Shown here: piece after piece, positions 24,140 through 34,592 of the stretch
Position numbering within the stretch: the first letter of the stretch is position 1
How the letters are laid out: every line of letters begins with the position of its first letter
From: Bactericera cockerelli
Lineage: Eukaryota; Arthropoda; Insecta; Hemiptera; Triozidae
Assembly: GCA_024516035.1 (NCBI GenBank)
Contig: CM044958.1
Coordinates: forward strand, 20,916,568-20,980,567
DNA length: 64,000 nucleotides
Direction of reading: 5' to 3'
Program-made: the position numbers and the translations under genes
Notes under the pieces: generated by a model
Seen by the model: only the letters and a program-made list of their open reading frames with translations
What the model was told of the DNA's origin: nothing
The model's database searches: none

Positions 24140-24608
24140 TGTGTATGTTTGTCCTTCTAGAGAACCACAAGTCGTACTGAGCTGAAATCTTGCATGGTTA
24201 CCAATGACAGGCTCAGTGGTGTTACGCGGCAACCAAAAAGTCCATTTTTTCTTTTTCTTTTTATCATTCGCATATTATGACAATGAAAAAGGGTCTCAAT
24301 TGAAAAAGACTATGTTTATTCTCGCAGAAGTTTTTTTTACCATATTACTTTGTAATTATCTTTTTTTTTATTCTTTTTTTTTTAAAGTGATTATCCTTAA
24401 TTAAACATTTCGTGTCGCAACATAGAGATCATTACATATTCATACATATTTGTGTATTTGATGGCCATAATTATGAAGTGAGAATAAGTAATACCGTATC
24501 AAATTAAGTACCTATCAATACATAACTACCAAATATTTTTCTTTCACCAGCACGGCCATGTCTCGGTGTGAACACACCGCGCCGCAGGCCTAGCCGCAAC
24601 GTGGCTAG
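24140..24608 (+). mobile_element. Helitron-like element, third family
   Basis: The 3' end has the hairpin CGGTGTG-AA-CACACCG, a GC-rich stretch and CTAG at 24605-24608 before a host T. The text ACTGAGCTGAAATCTTGCATGG resembles repeats of this type elsewhere in the window. The 5' boundary is uncertain. Confidence 0.5.
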
Positions 24609-26257
24609 TAGGTACTGTACAAAATAGAATATAAATTAAATATAGAAAATAAAACAATAAAATTAGGTAGTGATCTGTGCACAAATTGATGTAAAAGAAC
24701 AATTTTTTTTGTAATCCACAAATTCATAATTCACAGTAGATATTACCTATTCCCTTAATATATCAAATTATCTAATTCATGAATTTCTTTTTACCCCCAA
24801 AAAAATATCCATTAGATATTTTAATCTTCTACTTATTTTTTGAAACATCCAGTATAAAATGGCAATACTTACCTGCTAAAATAACCAAGGCGATTTTTGT
24901 GGAGATCTAGTGGTAATAGCAAGTAGCCACCTATTTGATATTGCATATAGCTATCAAATAAAGTATAAAAAATAATGGCCCTAGTAAATCAACAACTGGA
25001 CTAGCAATGTTTTCACATTGTTCATCTGGGGATTTACGATTGAACCTATAGTTTTACTGCTTTTATTGGTTCACCTATGTTGAATAGTTTTACTCAGAAA
25101 CTAATCAAATGAAAAATGAAAGTTTTGTCTGAAGTAAATATGGTAACTGGCGCATTTCTTCTTTTTTTATTATTGTTTTAATGGACTAATGAATGCGTTG
25201 GTGAAAGATCGGATAGGAAATTAACGTTGGATACGTTCAACCAGTGGGGGTTTTCTGTCGAGAGATGGATTTCATAGAATAAACTGTAAATATGTTTTTT
25301 TGTAAAGGCAAAGGGTGTAGGTATGTATCATTTATGCGGTCATTCTAACGATTTTTTAAAAAACCTTTTAAAAAAAAAATATTGTTGAGTAGCAAATTTT
25401 GTTTTCTTTTAGAATAGCTGGCAATACACGTAATTCAATTTAAGTTACCATATTTTCCTAAGATTCTTAGGAATTGTTATAGGTACATAATTATATTGTT
25501 AAGCTTATAGATATAGGTACAAATTATATTGATGCAACGTTCAATTTCTTCATCAATGCTATATTGATTCAAAAGGTATAAATGAACTTGAAAGTTTACT
25601 AGGTAGGTATGCAAATATCACTTAAATTAAGTAGTAAAAAGTGTGTGACAGATGATAAACCACCCTAGTTCTTACTTTTTTACGACAAAAATAACTTTCC
25701 TGGGAATTTTTGACGTAGCTGCGTAGGTAGGTAATATTATTTTCCATGTTTTCTCAAAAATTCTCAATTTATTTTGGTTTGTTAGAAAGCTAGCCCTATA
25801 CTACTAATTTGCACAAGATAGGACAAAACATGAAATGAACATGACGGTTGTGGCAGTTTTAAATATGAAGATTCTATAGGCAGCACATTGATCATAGGAG
25901 ATAGGAGTGTTGGGTAGGAAACTAGGAAGTATGTAGTTGCGTATCACAGGAACCAAAAGCCATCAACGTGGACAAAAAATTAATTGATACAATATTTATG
26001 TATTTATATAATGTGATATGTATTGAGGCATCTCTATACATTGTGAATAGTTTGTTTCTCGCCGCTGTAAAATAATATGAGGATACCATCAGGTCCTGAC
26101 TCCAGAAAGCACTATCACTGTCGAAATTTTCAAATCTTCTTTATAAATGTCAAATTTCGTTCAAATAAGCCAATCAGAAGTGTTGTTTATCCAAATAACC
26201 CAATAAGACTGCAGTTGAAAAAGAGATTTAAGGATTATGACAGTGAGAGTACTTTCT
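24609..26257. other. Unique AT-rich sequence
   Basis: No feature that I can support. Its right edge supplies the GGATG target of the LTR retrotransposon. Confidence 0.4.
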
Positions 26258-26262
26258 GGATG

Positions 26263-26443
26263 TGTGATAATATTGGAGAATTTGAACCAGTGTTATTTCG
26301 GCCTGTCTTCCTCTGAGCAGACTGGTCCAACGATCCCATTCTCCAACTGACACTCTTCAGCTACACATCATTCTTGTACTTTAAAACTTTTCCCAAGTCC
26401 TAATAAAATAATGTACAAACGTTCACATCTATTTTTCATTTCA
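26263..26443 (+). repeat. 5' LTR (181 bp)
   Basis: Begins TGTGATAATATTGG and ends ATTTTTCATTTCA (TG...CA). It is base-for-base the same as the copy at 36784-36964 as read here. The polyadenylation-type signal AATAAA is at 26402-26407. The host 5-mer GGATG precedes it at 26258-26262. No primer-binding site is recognised just downstream. Confidence 0.95.
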
Positions 26444-26477
26444 ATTTAAAGTACAAAAATTGTCGTATTCTTTCAAC

Positions 26478-27899
26478 ATGGAGAAGTACCTACAACCCGA
26501 ACGCTTTGCTGTAGAGCCTACTTCTACATCAGCAGACAAGCAATGGTTGCACTGGAAGAAAACGTTCCAGAACTTTGTCGCTAAAATTAAAGACGTGACG
26601 AGTGAAGACAAGCTGACTCTTCTGACAAATTTTCTTGCACCTAACGTCTACGCCTTCATTGACAACAAATCTACGTTCGCTACAGCCCTTGCCGCTCTCG
26701 AATCATTATACGTCAAACCTAAGAATGTCATCTATGCCCGACATTGCTTAGCAACGCGTCTACAGAACTCTGGTGAAACTGTCGACCAGTACCTACATGT
26801 GTTGAAGCAAATGAGCAAGGAGTGCAATTTTGAAGCCGTCACAGCTGATACCTACACACAAGAGTATGTTCGTGATGCGTTTATCAGCGGGTTATCAAGG
26901 AACCGCATTCGACAGCGCCTCCTTGAGAGCAATACTCTCACTCTAGATGAAACTTTCTATCAAGCCCGAGCTATGGAGCTGGCTGAATTTCAATCGTCTA
27001 GTTACCAGACTAGTTGTGTGCCCAATGTCACTGCATCAAAAAATTTAGAATCCACTGACAATACTGTGGCCTTTACTTCCAAGACTTGTTACTTTTGTGG
27101 TAAACAGTGGCATCCCCGGTCGTCTTGTCCTGCCAAGGTGGCACAATGTTCTATTTGTTCCAAGACAGGACATTACGGGAAAGTCTGTCAGTCAAAGCTA
27201 TTCACTCAATCAGCACATAAGCCGCGACACAACAAGACTTCTGCTGCTCTGACATGTTATACTGCTCCTGTTACTGCGGCGTCACCCAACAGTTTACAAA
27301 AGTCTACTATTGATATCACCGTCAACAATATACCTCTCAAAGCTCTTGTCGATACTGGTTCAACACTCAGTTTCATAAGCCAAGCTCTAGTGTCCAGATG
27401 TAAAATCAAACCATTACCTTACTCTGGTAAAATAAGTATGGCTAACTCTTCCTTGTCCACGGACATTTCTGGACAATGTAAAGTGACATTACAAGTGTTC
27501 AACAACACCTACCAGAATGTTACTTTGCTGATCATGTCCAATCTCTGCTGTGACGTCATACTTGGACATGACTTGCTCCAAGCTCACTCTTCACTTGAGA
27601 TAGAATTCCACGGTTCACGTCCACCATTGAAAATTTGCAACTTGGCTGTTGTTAACGTTGAACCTGTCTCACTATTCTCTAACCTTTCACAAGATTGCTA
27701 TCCTATAGTTACAAAAAGCGGGAGACAATCAGACGAAGACAAACAATTTATCCACACCGAAGTAGAACGCATGCTACAAGATGGAATCATTGAACGAAGC
27801 AACTCATCCTGGCGCGCTCAAGCATTCGTTGTACGAGATGGAAGACATAAACCTCGTATGGTAATCAAGCTCGCCGGGAGGCGAGCGCTCGTCAAGTAG
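26478..27899 (+). CDS. Gag-protease and start of reverse transcriptase (interrupted)
   Basis: The start is the ATG at 26478; the frame opens slightly upstream, but only with TTG. Residues 1-180 are a retrotransposon capsid-like Gag region (WLHWKKTFQNFV, QYLHVLKQMSKEC). Two CX2CX4HX4C zinc knuckles follow at about 204-217 and 224-237 and should bind the element RNA. The aspartic protease has DTGS at about 292-295 and the VILGHDLL flap/core motif at about 360-367. The reverse transcriptase fingers begin near residue 425 (DEDKQFI, LQDGIIERSNSSW, KPRMV). After codon 27864-27866 the frame runs into inserted DNA and stops ten codons later at 27897-27899. Gag, protease and RT share one frame with no frameshift. 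The product lacks the RT active site. Confidence 0.92.
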   Translation: MEKYLQPERFAVEPTSTSADKQWLHWKKTFQNFVAKIKDVTSEDKLTLLTNFLAPNVYAFIDNKSTFATALAALESLYVKPKNVIYARHCLATRLQNSGETVDQYLHVLKQMSKECNFEAVTADTYTQEYVRDAFISGLSRNRIRQRLLESNTLTLDETFYQARAMELAEFQSSSYQTSCVPNVTASKNLESTDNTVAFTSKTCYFCGKQWHPRSSCPAKVAQCSICSKTGHYGKVCQSKLFTQSAHKPRHNKTSAALTCYTAPVTAASPNSLQKSTIDITVNNIPLKALVDTGSTLSFISQALVSRCKIKPLPYSGKISMANSSLSTDISGQCKVTLQVFNNTYQNVTLLIMSNLCCDVILGHDLLQAHSSLEIEFHGSRPPLKICNLAVVNVEPVSLFSNLSQDCYPIVTKSGRQSDEDKQFIHTEVERMLQDGIIERSNSSWRAQAFVVRDGRHKPRMVIKLAGRRALVK

Positions 27900-28239
27900 C
27901 GCCAGCCACCCGGCCTATATTAACACGAAACAGAGTTTATATGTATTTTGTTTTATTGTTTTCGCCCACTTAACCCTAACTTTTATCAATTTTTATTTCA
28001 AATTCGTAATGAGACGCGAAAATAGATTGTGTTTCACGAAAGCGCGAGGTTCCTACGTACAGTTAAAGTCGTTTACTGGCCACGCCGAAAATCTTGAATT
28101 TCATGAAATTATTCATACGGGTTTTTTTTTTTTTTCAGACCAATTTTCTGTCAAGGGTACAGCAACGTGTGCTTATCGTGGAAAGACGTGAGCTACTTTT
28201 TTGAAAAGGGAATTTTCATCTCTGCATACCTTTTATAGT

Positions 28240-28665
28240 TTCAAGTGTTTATTTTTTATAGGATAGGAGATATAGCCTTCTAAAATAAAACCGGAAAGTT
28301 CCACAGAGCCGCCCCTGGTTATCTTGGAGCTGCGATTGTGGTATTTTTCGAAAGGCCTTATCATAGGAAAAAATATAAAAATATAACTAAAGTATTACAC
28401 TGGACCAAACTTGAGTTATACCCTTTGAAAGGAATACTTATTATGGAGCCCAGAGCCGCCTATTGTTATTCTAAAGTTGTATTTCTGGTGTTTTTAGAAA
28501 GGTCTAGTCAAAAGGAATGAGATCACTTAATTTCCGATGGTTGAAACAAGTAGAAAAGTATTTAAAGCCATCTAAAGGAATATCTAAAATGAACCCTGGA
28601 GCCACGCCTATTTATCCCAAGTTGGTGACTGAAGGTTCATTCTAAAGGTCTAATTACGCAGAAAT
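28240..28665 (+). repeat. Degenerate tandem repeat of about 147 bp
   Basis: GAGCCGCC or GAGCCACGCC recurs at 28306, 28453 and 28599, 146-147 bp apart, each followed at similar distance by GAAAGGYCT/AAAGGTCTA. Three diverged units are visible. Confidence 0.6.
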
Positions 28666-28989
28666 ATACTACGATGTAAATAAAATGTTAGAAAAATCAG
28701 CAACAGTGTGAGACATAAAAATAAAAAACTGAAATAAGATTTAAAAAATCTTCGCCTCACATAGAACTTAAAATATGGGTGGGATCCAATCATCCTTGCT
28801 TCACCCAAGCTGCCAGCACACGGAGTTGTCATTCGGAGGATAATAACGTTTTATAACTTCATTCAAAGATTTCTACATCAAGAGGTAAACTAGGTCTATA
28901 TTATGAGAAGTGTATAAAATATTGGCCAGTAAGAGGCAAAAATATTGATTAATGTAGATCAAATGATAAATATAATAAAATATTATGTA

Positions 28990-29136
28990 TTGAGCAGTCT
29001 CTGTGGTCGTGGACTGGTGTAGGTAAAACACAAAGTTTGCAAGGTGGTCTGGGTTCGAATCCCGGCTAGGTAGAATTTTTTTTTCTCTGTACTTTGTGGA
29101 TGTCCGGTTTTCTCGTGAGAGAAAAAAAAAAAAACA
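28990..29136 (+). mobile_element. tRNA-derived SINE
   Basis: The B box GGTTCGAATCC is at 29052-29062 and an A-box-like TGGTCGTGGACTGG at about 29004. A T-run, a CTCGTGAG motif and an A-run follow. No convincing target duplication found, so limits are approximate. Confidence 0.55.
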
Positions 29137-29396
29137 GAAGTTGCTAGATTGAGTTAACCTCCTATGACCGCTTAATTTCGAACGAAGTGAGTATGGTTTA
29201 ACTCGATCAACATTGATTTGTCACAATCTAATCATCTATCTACCTATGTATGTAACGTGATATAAGTTGCATTTTTTATCCAATCGAGCTGAAATTTTCA
29301 GGGTATATTCCATGGATATATGCTTGCTTATTAATTTATAAATTATTAAATGTATATCTAGTACAATTTCTCACTTCTTCTGCTTATATCTACTGA

Positions 29397-29627
29397 CTAG
29401 CGGGCTGTCGCCCGCTTTGCGGGCCGAGGCATGGCCGTGAAAGCAAAAAGTCCTTTTTCGCCAATAGCAGGTGTTGTAGTGGGAATTTGGAAAAATCCCG
29501 TCTCATTGCACATCTAGACTATAAGACAAAGCTACCTACCAAATTTCAGCTTCCTAGGACTTACCAGTTGGGAGAAACAGTGATGATCAGTCAGTCAGTC
29601 AGTGACTTTGACATTTATATATTAAGA
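29397..29627 (-). mobile_element. Non-autonomous Helitron, family HelA, copy 4
   Basis: Minus-strand copy: begins TCTTAATATATAAATG at 29627 next to the expected host base and ends with the hairpin and CTAG at 29397-29400. It lies inside the 6.7-kb insertion. Confidence 0.85.
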
Positions 29628-30044
29628 TTATGCTGAAATGACACCATGTTTAACAACTCGAAGTTAGGCAAATATATGGGTCAACATTTCTTAGAGCCAT
29701 ACTAAGAGGGAATTTCGGAACATACAATAATACTCGGCACTTTCATTTCCCTCTTTATTTTACCAAGATCGAATTTCCATCTACCTACCATGTACTCAGG
29801 TACATATTATAATTAAAATTGTATTGTAAACAAAACCACTAAACAATGTTCTCCGTTATTTAACGAGTTCATAACTAATTTTTCAATACAAGGTCAAAAC
29901 ACTAGTTGATTATTAATGAATTTGTTAATGGATTTTAAGATTAAATAGGTATGTTTTTTTCTTCATTATTACTGGTTGAAGTTCCACAAAAGAAGCACCA
30001 ATTATCACACCAACCTCATTTTAAAACGATTGTGACCAGTTGAT

Positions 30045-30278
30045 TGTATTTGGTTTTAACGTCCTGATTTGAACTAGTCAAAACGGGGGGTTTTACCCTC
30101 CATTCGCTGGGAATCGTTCCAGCTACCTACATTTAACTCGCCCAGCCTGGGTAGATTCCAGACTCACGTGTTTAGAGGGGAAAAAAATATTAGAAAAGTC
30201 TGCAACAACTGGGAATCGAACTCGAAATGTCTGAACTACGGGCAGTAGTTACAACCATTACGCCACGGAGGCTGGCCA
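30045..30278 (-). mobile_element. tRNA-headed SINE sharing its body with the 5S SINEs
   Basis: Read on the minus strand, the head has an A box (TGGCGTAATGG, plus-strand 30255-30265) and a B box (GAGTTCGATTCCC, plus-strand 30211-30223). The body contains CCCAGGCTGGGCGAG and GAGGGTAAAACCCCCCG and ends ACGTTAAAACC, like the body behind the 5S head at 14224-14478 and 16971-17223. Target duplication unclear. Confidence 0.75.
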
Positions 30279-30345
30279 CTGACAGTCTAAATACTCTAAA
30301 TAAAGCATTTATTTTGATCAATGCTTTTGTATTGTAAATTACATA

Positions 30346-31992
30346 CAGGGTGTCCCACCAAACTTGGACACCTCAAATTACTCGGCCCCTGAAAGAGTTT
30401 TTGAAAAATAAAAAAATCTAGGGTACATGTGTTAATTATGCGGTTTCAGTTATTTTTTTTATACAGGGTGGTTCAAAAGTCAGAAATTGAGGTGTCAACT
30501 TTCGATTTTTAAATAGATCGACCTGAATTTTATTTGATAATTTAACTTCTAAAAGATTCCTGAGTACTTTTTTAAACAAAAATATTACATACAGGGTGGT
30601 TTTTTTTCGACCAATTTGTTTTCTAAATCTTGAATAACTCAAGTTCGGTTAATTTTTTCGATAACAAGAAGAGAATGTGTGTGTGTAATGAATACACGCA
30701 CTTTCAATTGGCATCAAAAGTTTTTATACAGGGTGGTTCACAAGTGAAATAATGACTTGATTTTTTTTAAAACCGAGTTTTTTTAATTTTTTATTTAGGA
30801 TTAATTATTCTCGTCTAATTTTACACATTTTTCGTTAGTCATATCGAAAAACAAAACTAAAGTGTTGTACAGGGTGAGACATAATTTTTTTGTAACACCC
30901 TGTATATGGGCAGTCAAAGAGACGCAAAATTAAATATAAAGACTAAATATGCAAGAAAAACTTTGATTTTTAATTAAACTAAAAAGTTATGGTTTTTTAA
31001 CTAATATTGTCGCATGGACCACCCTGTAGATATTTTCTTAAACTATCATGTAGGTACTCTAAGTTGTATAAAATTCAACGAACACTTCGAATCATGTGGG
31101 AAAAACAAGTAAAAAACACGAATTTGAAGCCATTTTCAATTTGGTGTCCACACTTAATGATTTTAAAACTTGAAATAAGAAGTAGGTAGGTGTAGACACA
31201 AAATTGAGCATGGCTTTTTGAATTCATTTTTTTTCTTTCAGATTTGGACTCCTCGTTGAATTTTAGACAGTTTCGACTACCCATATGATGGTTTAAGAAA
31301 ATATCTACAGGGTGGTCCATGCGACAATATTAGTTAAAACACCATAACTTTTTAGTTTAATTAAAAATCAAAGTTTTTCTTGCATATTTAGTCTTTATAT
31401 TTAATTTTGCGTCTCTTTGACTGCCCATATACAGGGTGTTACAAAAAAATTATGTCTCACCCTGTACAACACTTTAGTTTTGTTTTTCGATATGACTAAC
31501 GAAAAATGTGTAAAATTAGACGAGAATTATTAATTTTAAATAAAAAATTAAAAAAACTTGGTTTTAAAAAAAATCAAGTCATTATTTCACTTGTGAACCA
31601 CCCTGTATAAATTTTTTTGATGCCAATTGAAAGTGCGTGTATTCATTACACAAACACATTCTCTTCTTGTTATCGAAAAATTAACCGAACTTGAGTTATT
31701 CAAGATTTAGAAAAAAAATTGGTCGAAAAAAAACCACCCTGTATGTAATATTTTTGTTTAAAAAAGTACTCAGGAATCATTTAGAAGTTAAATTATCAAA
31801 TAAAATTCAGGTCGATCCATTTAAAAATCGAAAGTTGACACCTCAATTTCTGACTTTTGAACCACCCTGTATAAAAAAATTTTCATAACTGAAACTGCAT
31901 AATTAGCACATGTACCCTAGATTTTTTTATTTTTCAAAAACTCTTTCAGGGGCCGAGTAATTTGAGGTGTCCAAGTTTGGTGGGACACCCTG
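30346..31992. mobile_element. Seven-layer concentric CAGGGT palindrome (element C)
   Basis: A 1647-bp near-perfect palindrome flanked by TA (30344-30345, 31993-31994) with ends CAGGGTGTCCCACCAAACTTGG and complement. Further inverted pairs of the CAGGGTG/CACCCTG motif lie at 30464/31869, 30592/31741, 30729/31605, 30870/31464, 30895/31438 (opposite sense) and 31020/31314. All midpoints fall at 31166.5-31169. Each layer has its own sequence next to the hexamer. The innermost segment is itself a hairpin around ATCATGTAGGTACTC. No coding sequence. Confidence 0.92.
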
Positions 31993-32064
31993 TAGATCTC
32001 ATTCAAAATTTACAAATATGTACCTACATTATAAATATAAATAAAAAAAAACACTGCTATTTAT

Positions 32065-32179
32065 GGACACAATACTTCCTCGTGATTGTTTCACATTGTA
32101 TACACCTGGCAATTTTGATTTTTTCGACTAAATCACTTGTATCTTCAAAACCGCTGAACCGATTTTCTTCAAATTTGTT

Positions 32180-32229
<50 letters not shown>

Positions 32230-32483
32230 AACTTACGGGGTTAAGCCCATTTTTGTTACAAAAAAAAACTAACAAAGTTAAATTTAAAATTAAAGAAAAA
32301 AAACGTGATGAAAGGAAAACCTTCATCGCAACCCCAATCATGTCGAGAGCATGGACCCTAGAGCAATGATATGGTGGTTAACCATCATCAACGCATCAGT
32401 TCTACATGGGCCACGCTCACCACATCATTGAGTGTGCATATGGTTTATATGGTAGAATACTATTTTTTCTACATTCTAGTTAT
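32065..32483 (+). repeat. Dispersed repeat R1, copy 2, interrupted
   Basis: Opens GGACACAATACTTCCTCGTG as at 12066 and continues through CCGATTTTCTTCAAATTTG. It is split by a retroposon at 32186-32443, and the rest resumes at TTTATATGGTAGAATAC. Confidence 0.65.
32186..32443 (-). mobile_element. SINE-like retroposon with long poly(T) on the plus strand
   Basis: A 258-bp insertion in R1 flanked by TTTATAT (32179-32185, 32444-32450). The plus strand opens with about 39 T, which is the poly(A) tail of a minus-strand retroposon. I recognise no head. Confidence 0.65.
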
Positions 32484-32779
32484 TTTTGTTCACAAAGTCA
32501 AACTTAAATTAAAAAGGTGTAAGCCTTTTTTTAATAAATGTATCTTTTTATTTCTTGATTGTGATGATAATAATAATAATAATACATTAACATTAATAGT
32601 AATTTTAAATAAAAATAAAATCTAGCTTACTAGACTTTTAACCTGGAACTTGGAGTTCAAGACCTCATTAAAGGCTAACCATCAATTTGGTATTTTATTT
32701 AGTTTGGTTGTTAGGTGGTATTCTAATGACAAGACTTTGTCCTCCACAGTTAAAATAATTTAGACAAATCTTATTACTA

Positions 32780-33165
32780 TACTTACTATAGATAAGGATA
32801 ACGTACCGAAAAGTACCCAAAAAATACCGGGTACAGTTACAAAAGTACCCGCACCGGGTACATAATAAAATTAGGTACCCGTACCCATACCGGGTACAAA
32901 ATTTTACTAGGTACCTGTACCCGTACCGGGTACAACACTGGCGACGGTATAACACACTGGATCCGCATACCGTACTGGGTACCGATTTTATGAAATACTC
33001 GGTATTACACACTGGGACCGAGTACCGACGTATCGTACGTAGTAGGCGGGTACCGTTTTTATTAAATACTTGGTATTACACACCGGGGCCGGGTACCATA
33101 CCGGGTACCGGTTCCATGAAATAATCGGTATTACAATAATACCCAAATACCCATCTCTAGAACTG
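32780..33165. repeat. GGTACC-rich repeat block, possibly hAT-like
   Basis: Dense repeats of ACCGGGTACC/GGTACCCG in both orientations, with the recurring phrase GAAATACTCGGTATTACAC. The block ends ACCCATCTCTA at about 33155-33165, and a related end TATCACCCATCTCTA occurs near 33625. TAGAGATGGGT-type ends suggest a hAT element, but a duplication is not found. Confidence 0.45.
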
Positions 33166-33981
33166 GGTACAGCAGAGAGAGGTACTTCATTATTCCGATA
33201 TTATCTATGAATAATATTCAGGCTGTCGGTGTCCTAATATTTTTCTTTTTGTCTCGTAGAAACAAGTCTTCTATTTGAAACTTCTGTGTCAAACAATTGG
33301 ACGGTTTAGGGAAATGTACATTATTTAATTCAGGTTATAAAATAGGAGGTGGAGCTTTTAATCTATTGAAACACTTGAAACTAAAACACCCAACAAATTT
33401 TGTGAATCGAGATTCGTCTCCTGTAAACATTCTGAATGCAAAATTGTGAGGTTTAGTTAGTGTACGGTGCTTTTGTACTTGGTTCTTGAGTGATTACTCG
33501 AATCCACTATTCCATTTACATCCGCTCGCAGATTCTCAAAAACCAAGTATAAAAAAACCTCGGTAAATACTCGGTACTTTTATGTAATCGATTACTGAAG
33601 TACCGGTTCTATGAAATACTCGGTATCACCCATCTCTAATTATTGCCAACAATACTGAACGGGGTACTTTTCTGTTAATGAATCTAGCAGTGGGTTTCAA
33701 ATTTTGAAAAGATCAACAAAATTGCTGAGCGCTATCTAGTGCCACTCAATAAGGAATACTCGTACACCTGTTATCTCAAGATTTCTCCTCTCTCCAGCAA
33801 GTACCGTGAAATATTCTTTCAGCATGATTTCAAAGTTTTTTTTTCTATCATTTTTTTTCTACTTGAATTAAAAGATCAACATTCTTTAATTAAAAGTCTT
33901 TTTTATTTTATCTGTTGATTGTTGACCAGTTTTTATTTCATCTATCATATGAAAATCAATTAAATCAAAAAGTAGTGATAT

Positions 33982-34592
33982 CCCCCAAAAAACACTTCGT
34001 GTAAAAATAGTCGTCAAGTATTGGAATGATTAAAAAGAACTGATATCAAAAACGTCAATTTTCTATGTTTGAAGGAAATATTTTTCACGTAATAAGTCTC
34101 TTTATAATTCAACCAAAATAATAGCCTCACAACAACAATACACCTTTGAGCAAACTTCAATTTGGTCTTTTGAGAATTTAACCAAAAAATAGCCACACAA
34201 CAAAACAATGCTCTTGTAAGAACAATCTTGCATAATTACAGAACCACGTCCTTGACTGCACACTGTTTTGTTCTGAAATTTATGTGAAGTACGTTGCTAG
34301 CAAAACAGTGTGCAGTAGTCAAGGACGTGGTTATGTAATTATGCAAGATTGTTCTTACAAGAGCATTGTTTTGTTGTGTGGCTATTTTTTGGTTAAATTC
34401 TCAAAAGACCAAATTGAAGTTTGCTCAAAGGTGTATTGTTGTTGTGAGGCTATTATTTTGGTTGAATTATAAAGAGACTTATTACGTGAAAAATATTTCC
34501 TTCAAACATAGAAAATTGACGTTTTTGATATCAGTTCTTTTTAATCATTCCAACACTTGACGACTATTTTTACACGAAGTGTTTTTTGGGGG
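33982..34592. mobile_element. 611-bp foldback FB, copy 1
   Basis: Two arms of about 286 bp run from CCCCCAAAAAACACTTCG (33982) to CGAAGTGTTTTTTGGGGG (34592), with a loop near 34268-34300. Translating 34014-34208 on the minus strand and 34366-34560 on the plus strand gives the same 64 residues, showing the arms are essentially identical. Similarity to the second copy extends about 35 bp left of the palindrome. No coding role inferred. Confidence 0.88.

Larger units (their letters stand above)
27866..34592. mobile_element. 6.7-kb insertion of unknown class within pol
   Basis: It interrupts the RT at one codon. The bases AT flank it on both sides (27864-27865, 34593-34594), so at most a 2-bp duplication is visible. 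The left end begins CAAGCTCGCCGGGAGGCGAG, itself a small hairpin; the right end is a 611-bp foldback ending in GGGGG. Both ends carry CGTCAAGT in inverted sense within about 40 bp. Inside are SINEs, a HelA Helitron, the seven-layer palindrome, an R1 repeat and a GGTACC-rich block, but no long open frame. It may be one large composite element, several insertions, or captured DNA. Confidence 0.6.

Noticed and set aside
26444..26477. Primer-binding site for a tRNA after the 5' LTR
   Set aside because: The bases after the LTR do not resemble any tRNA 3' end that I can recognise.
28990..29070. Functional tRNA gene
   Set aside because: A and B boxes are present, but a complete cloverleaf was not found and SINE-like sequence follows.
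34014..34208. 64-residue frame occurring twice
   Set aside because: Both are translations of identical foldback arms, not duplicated genes.
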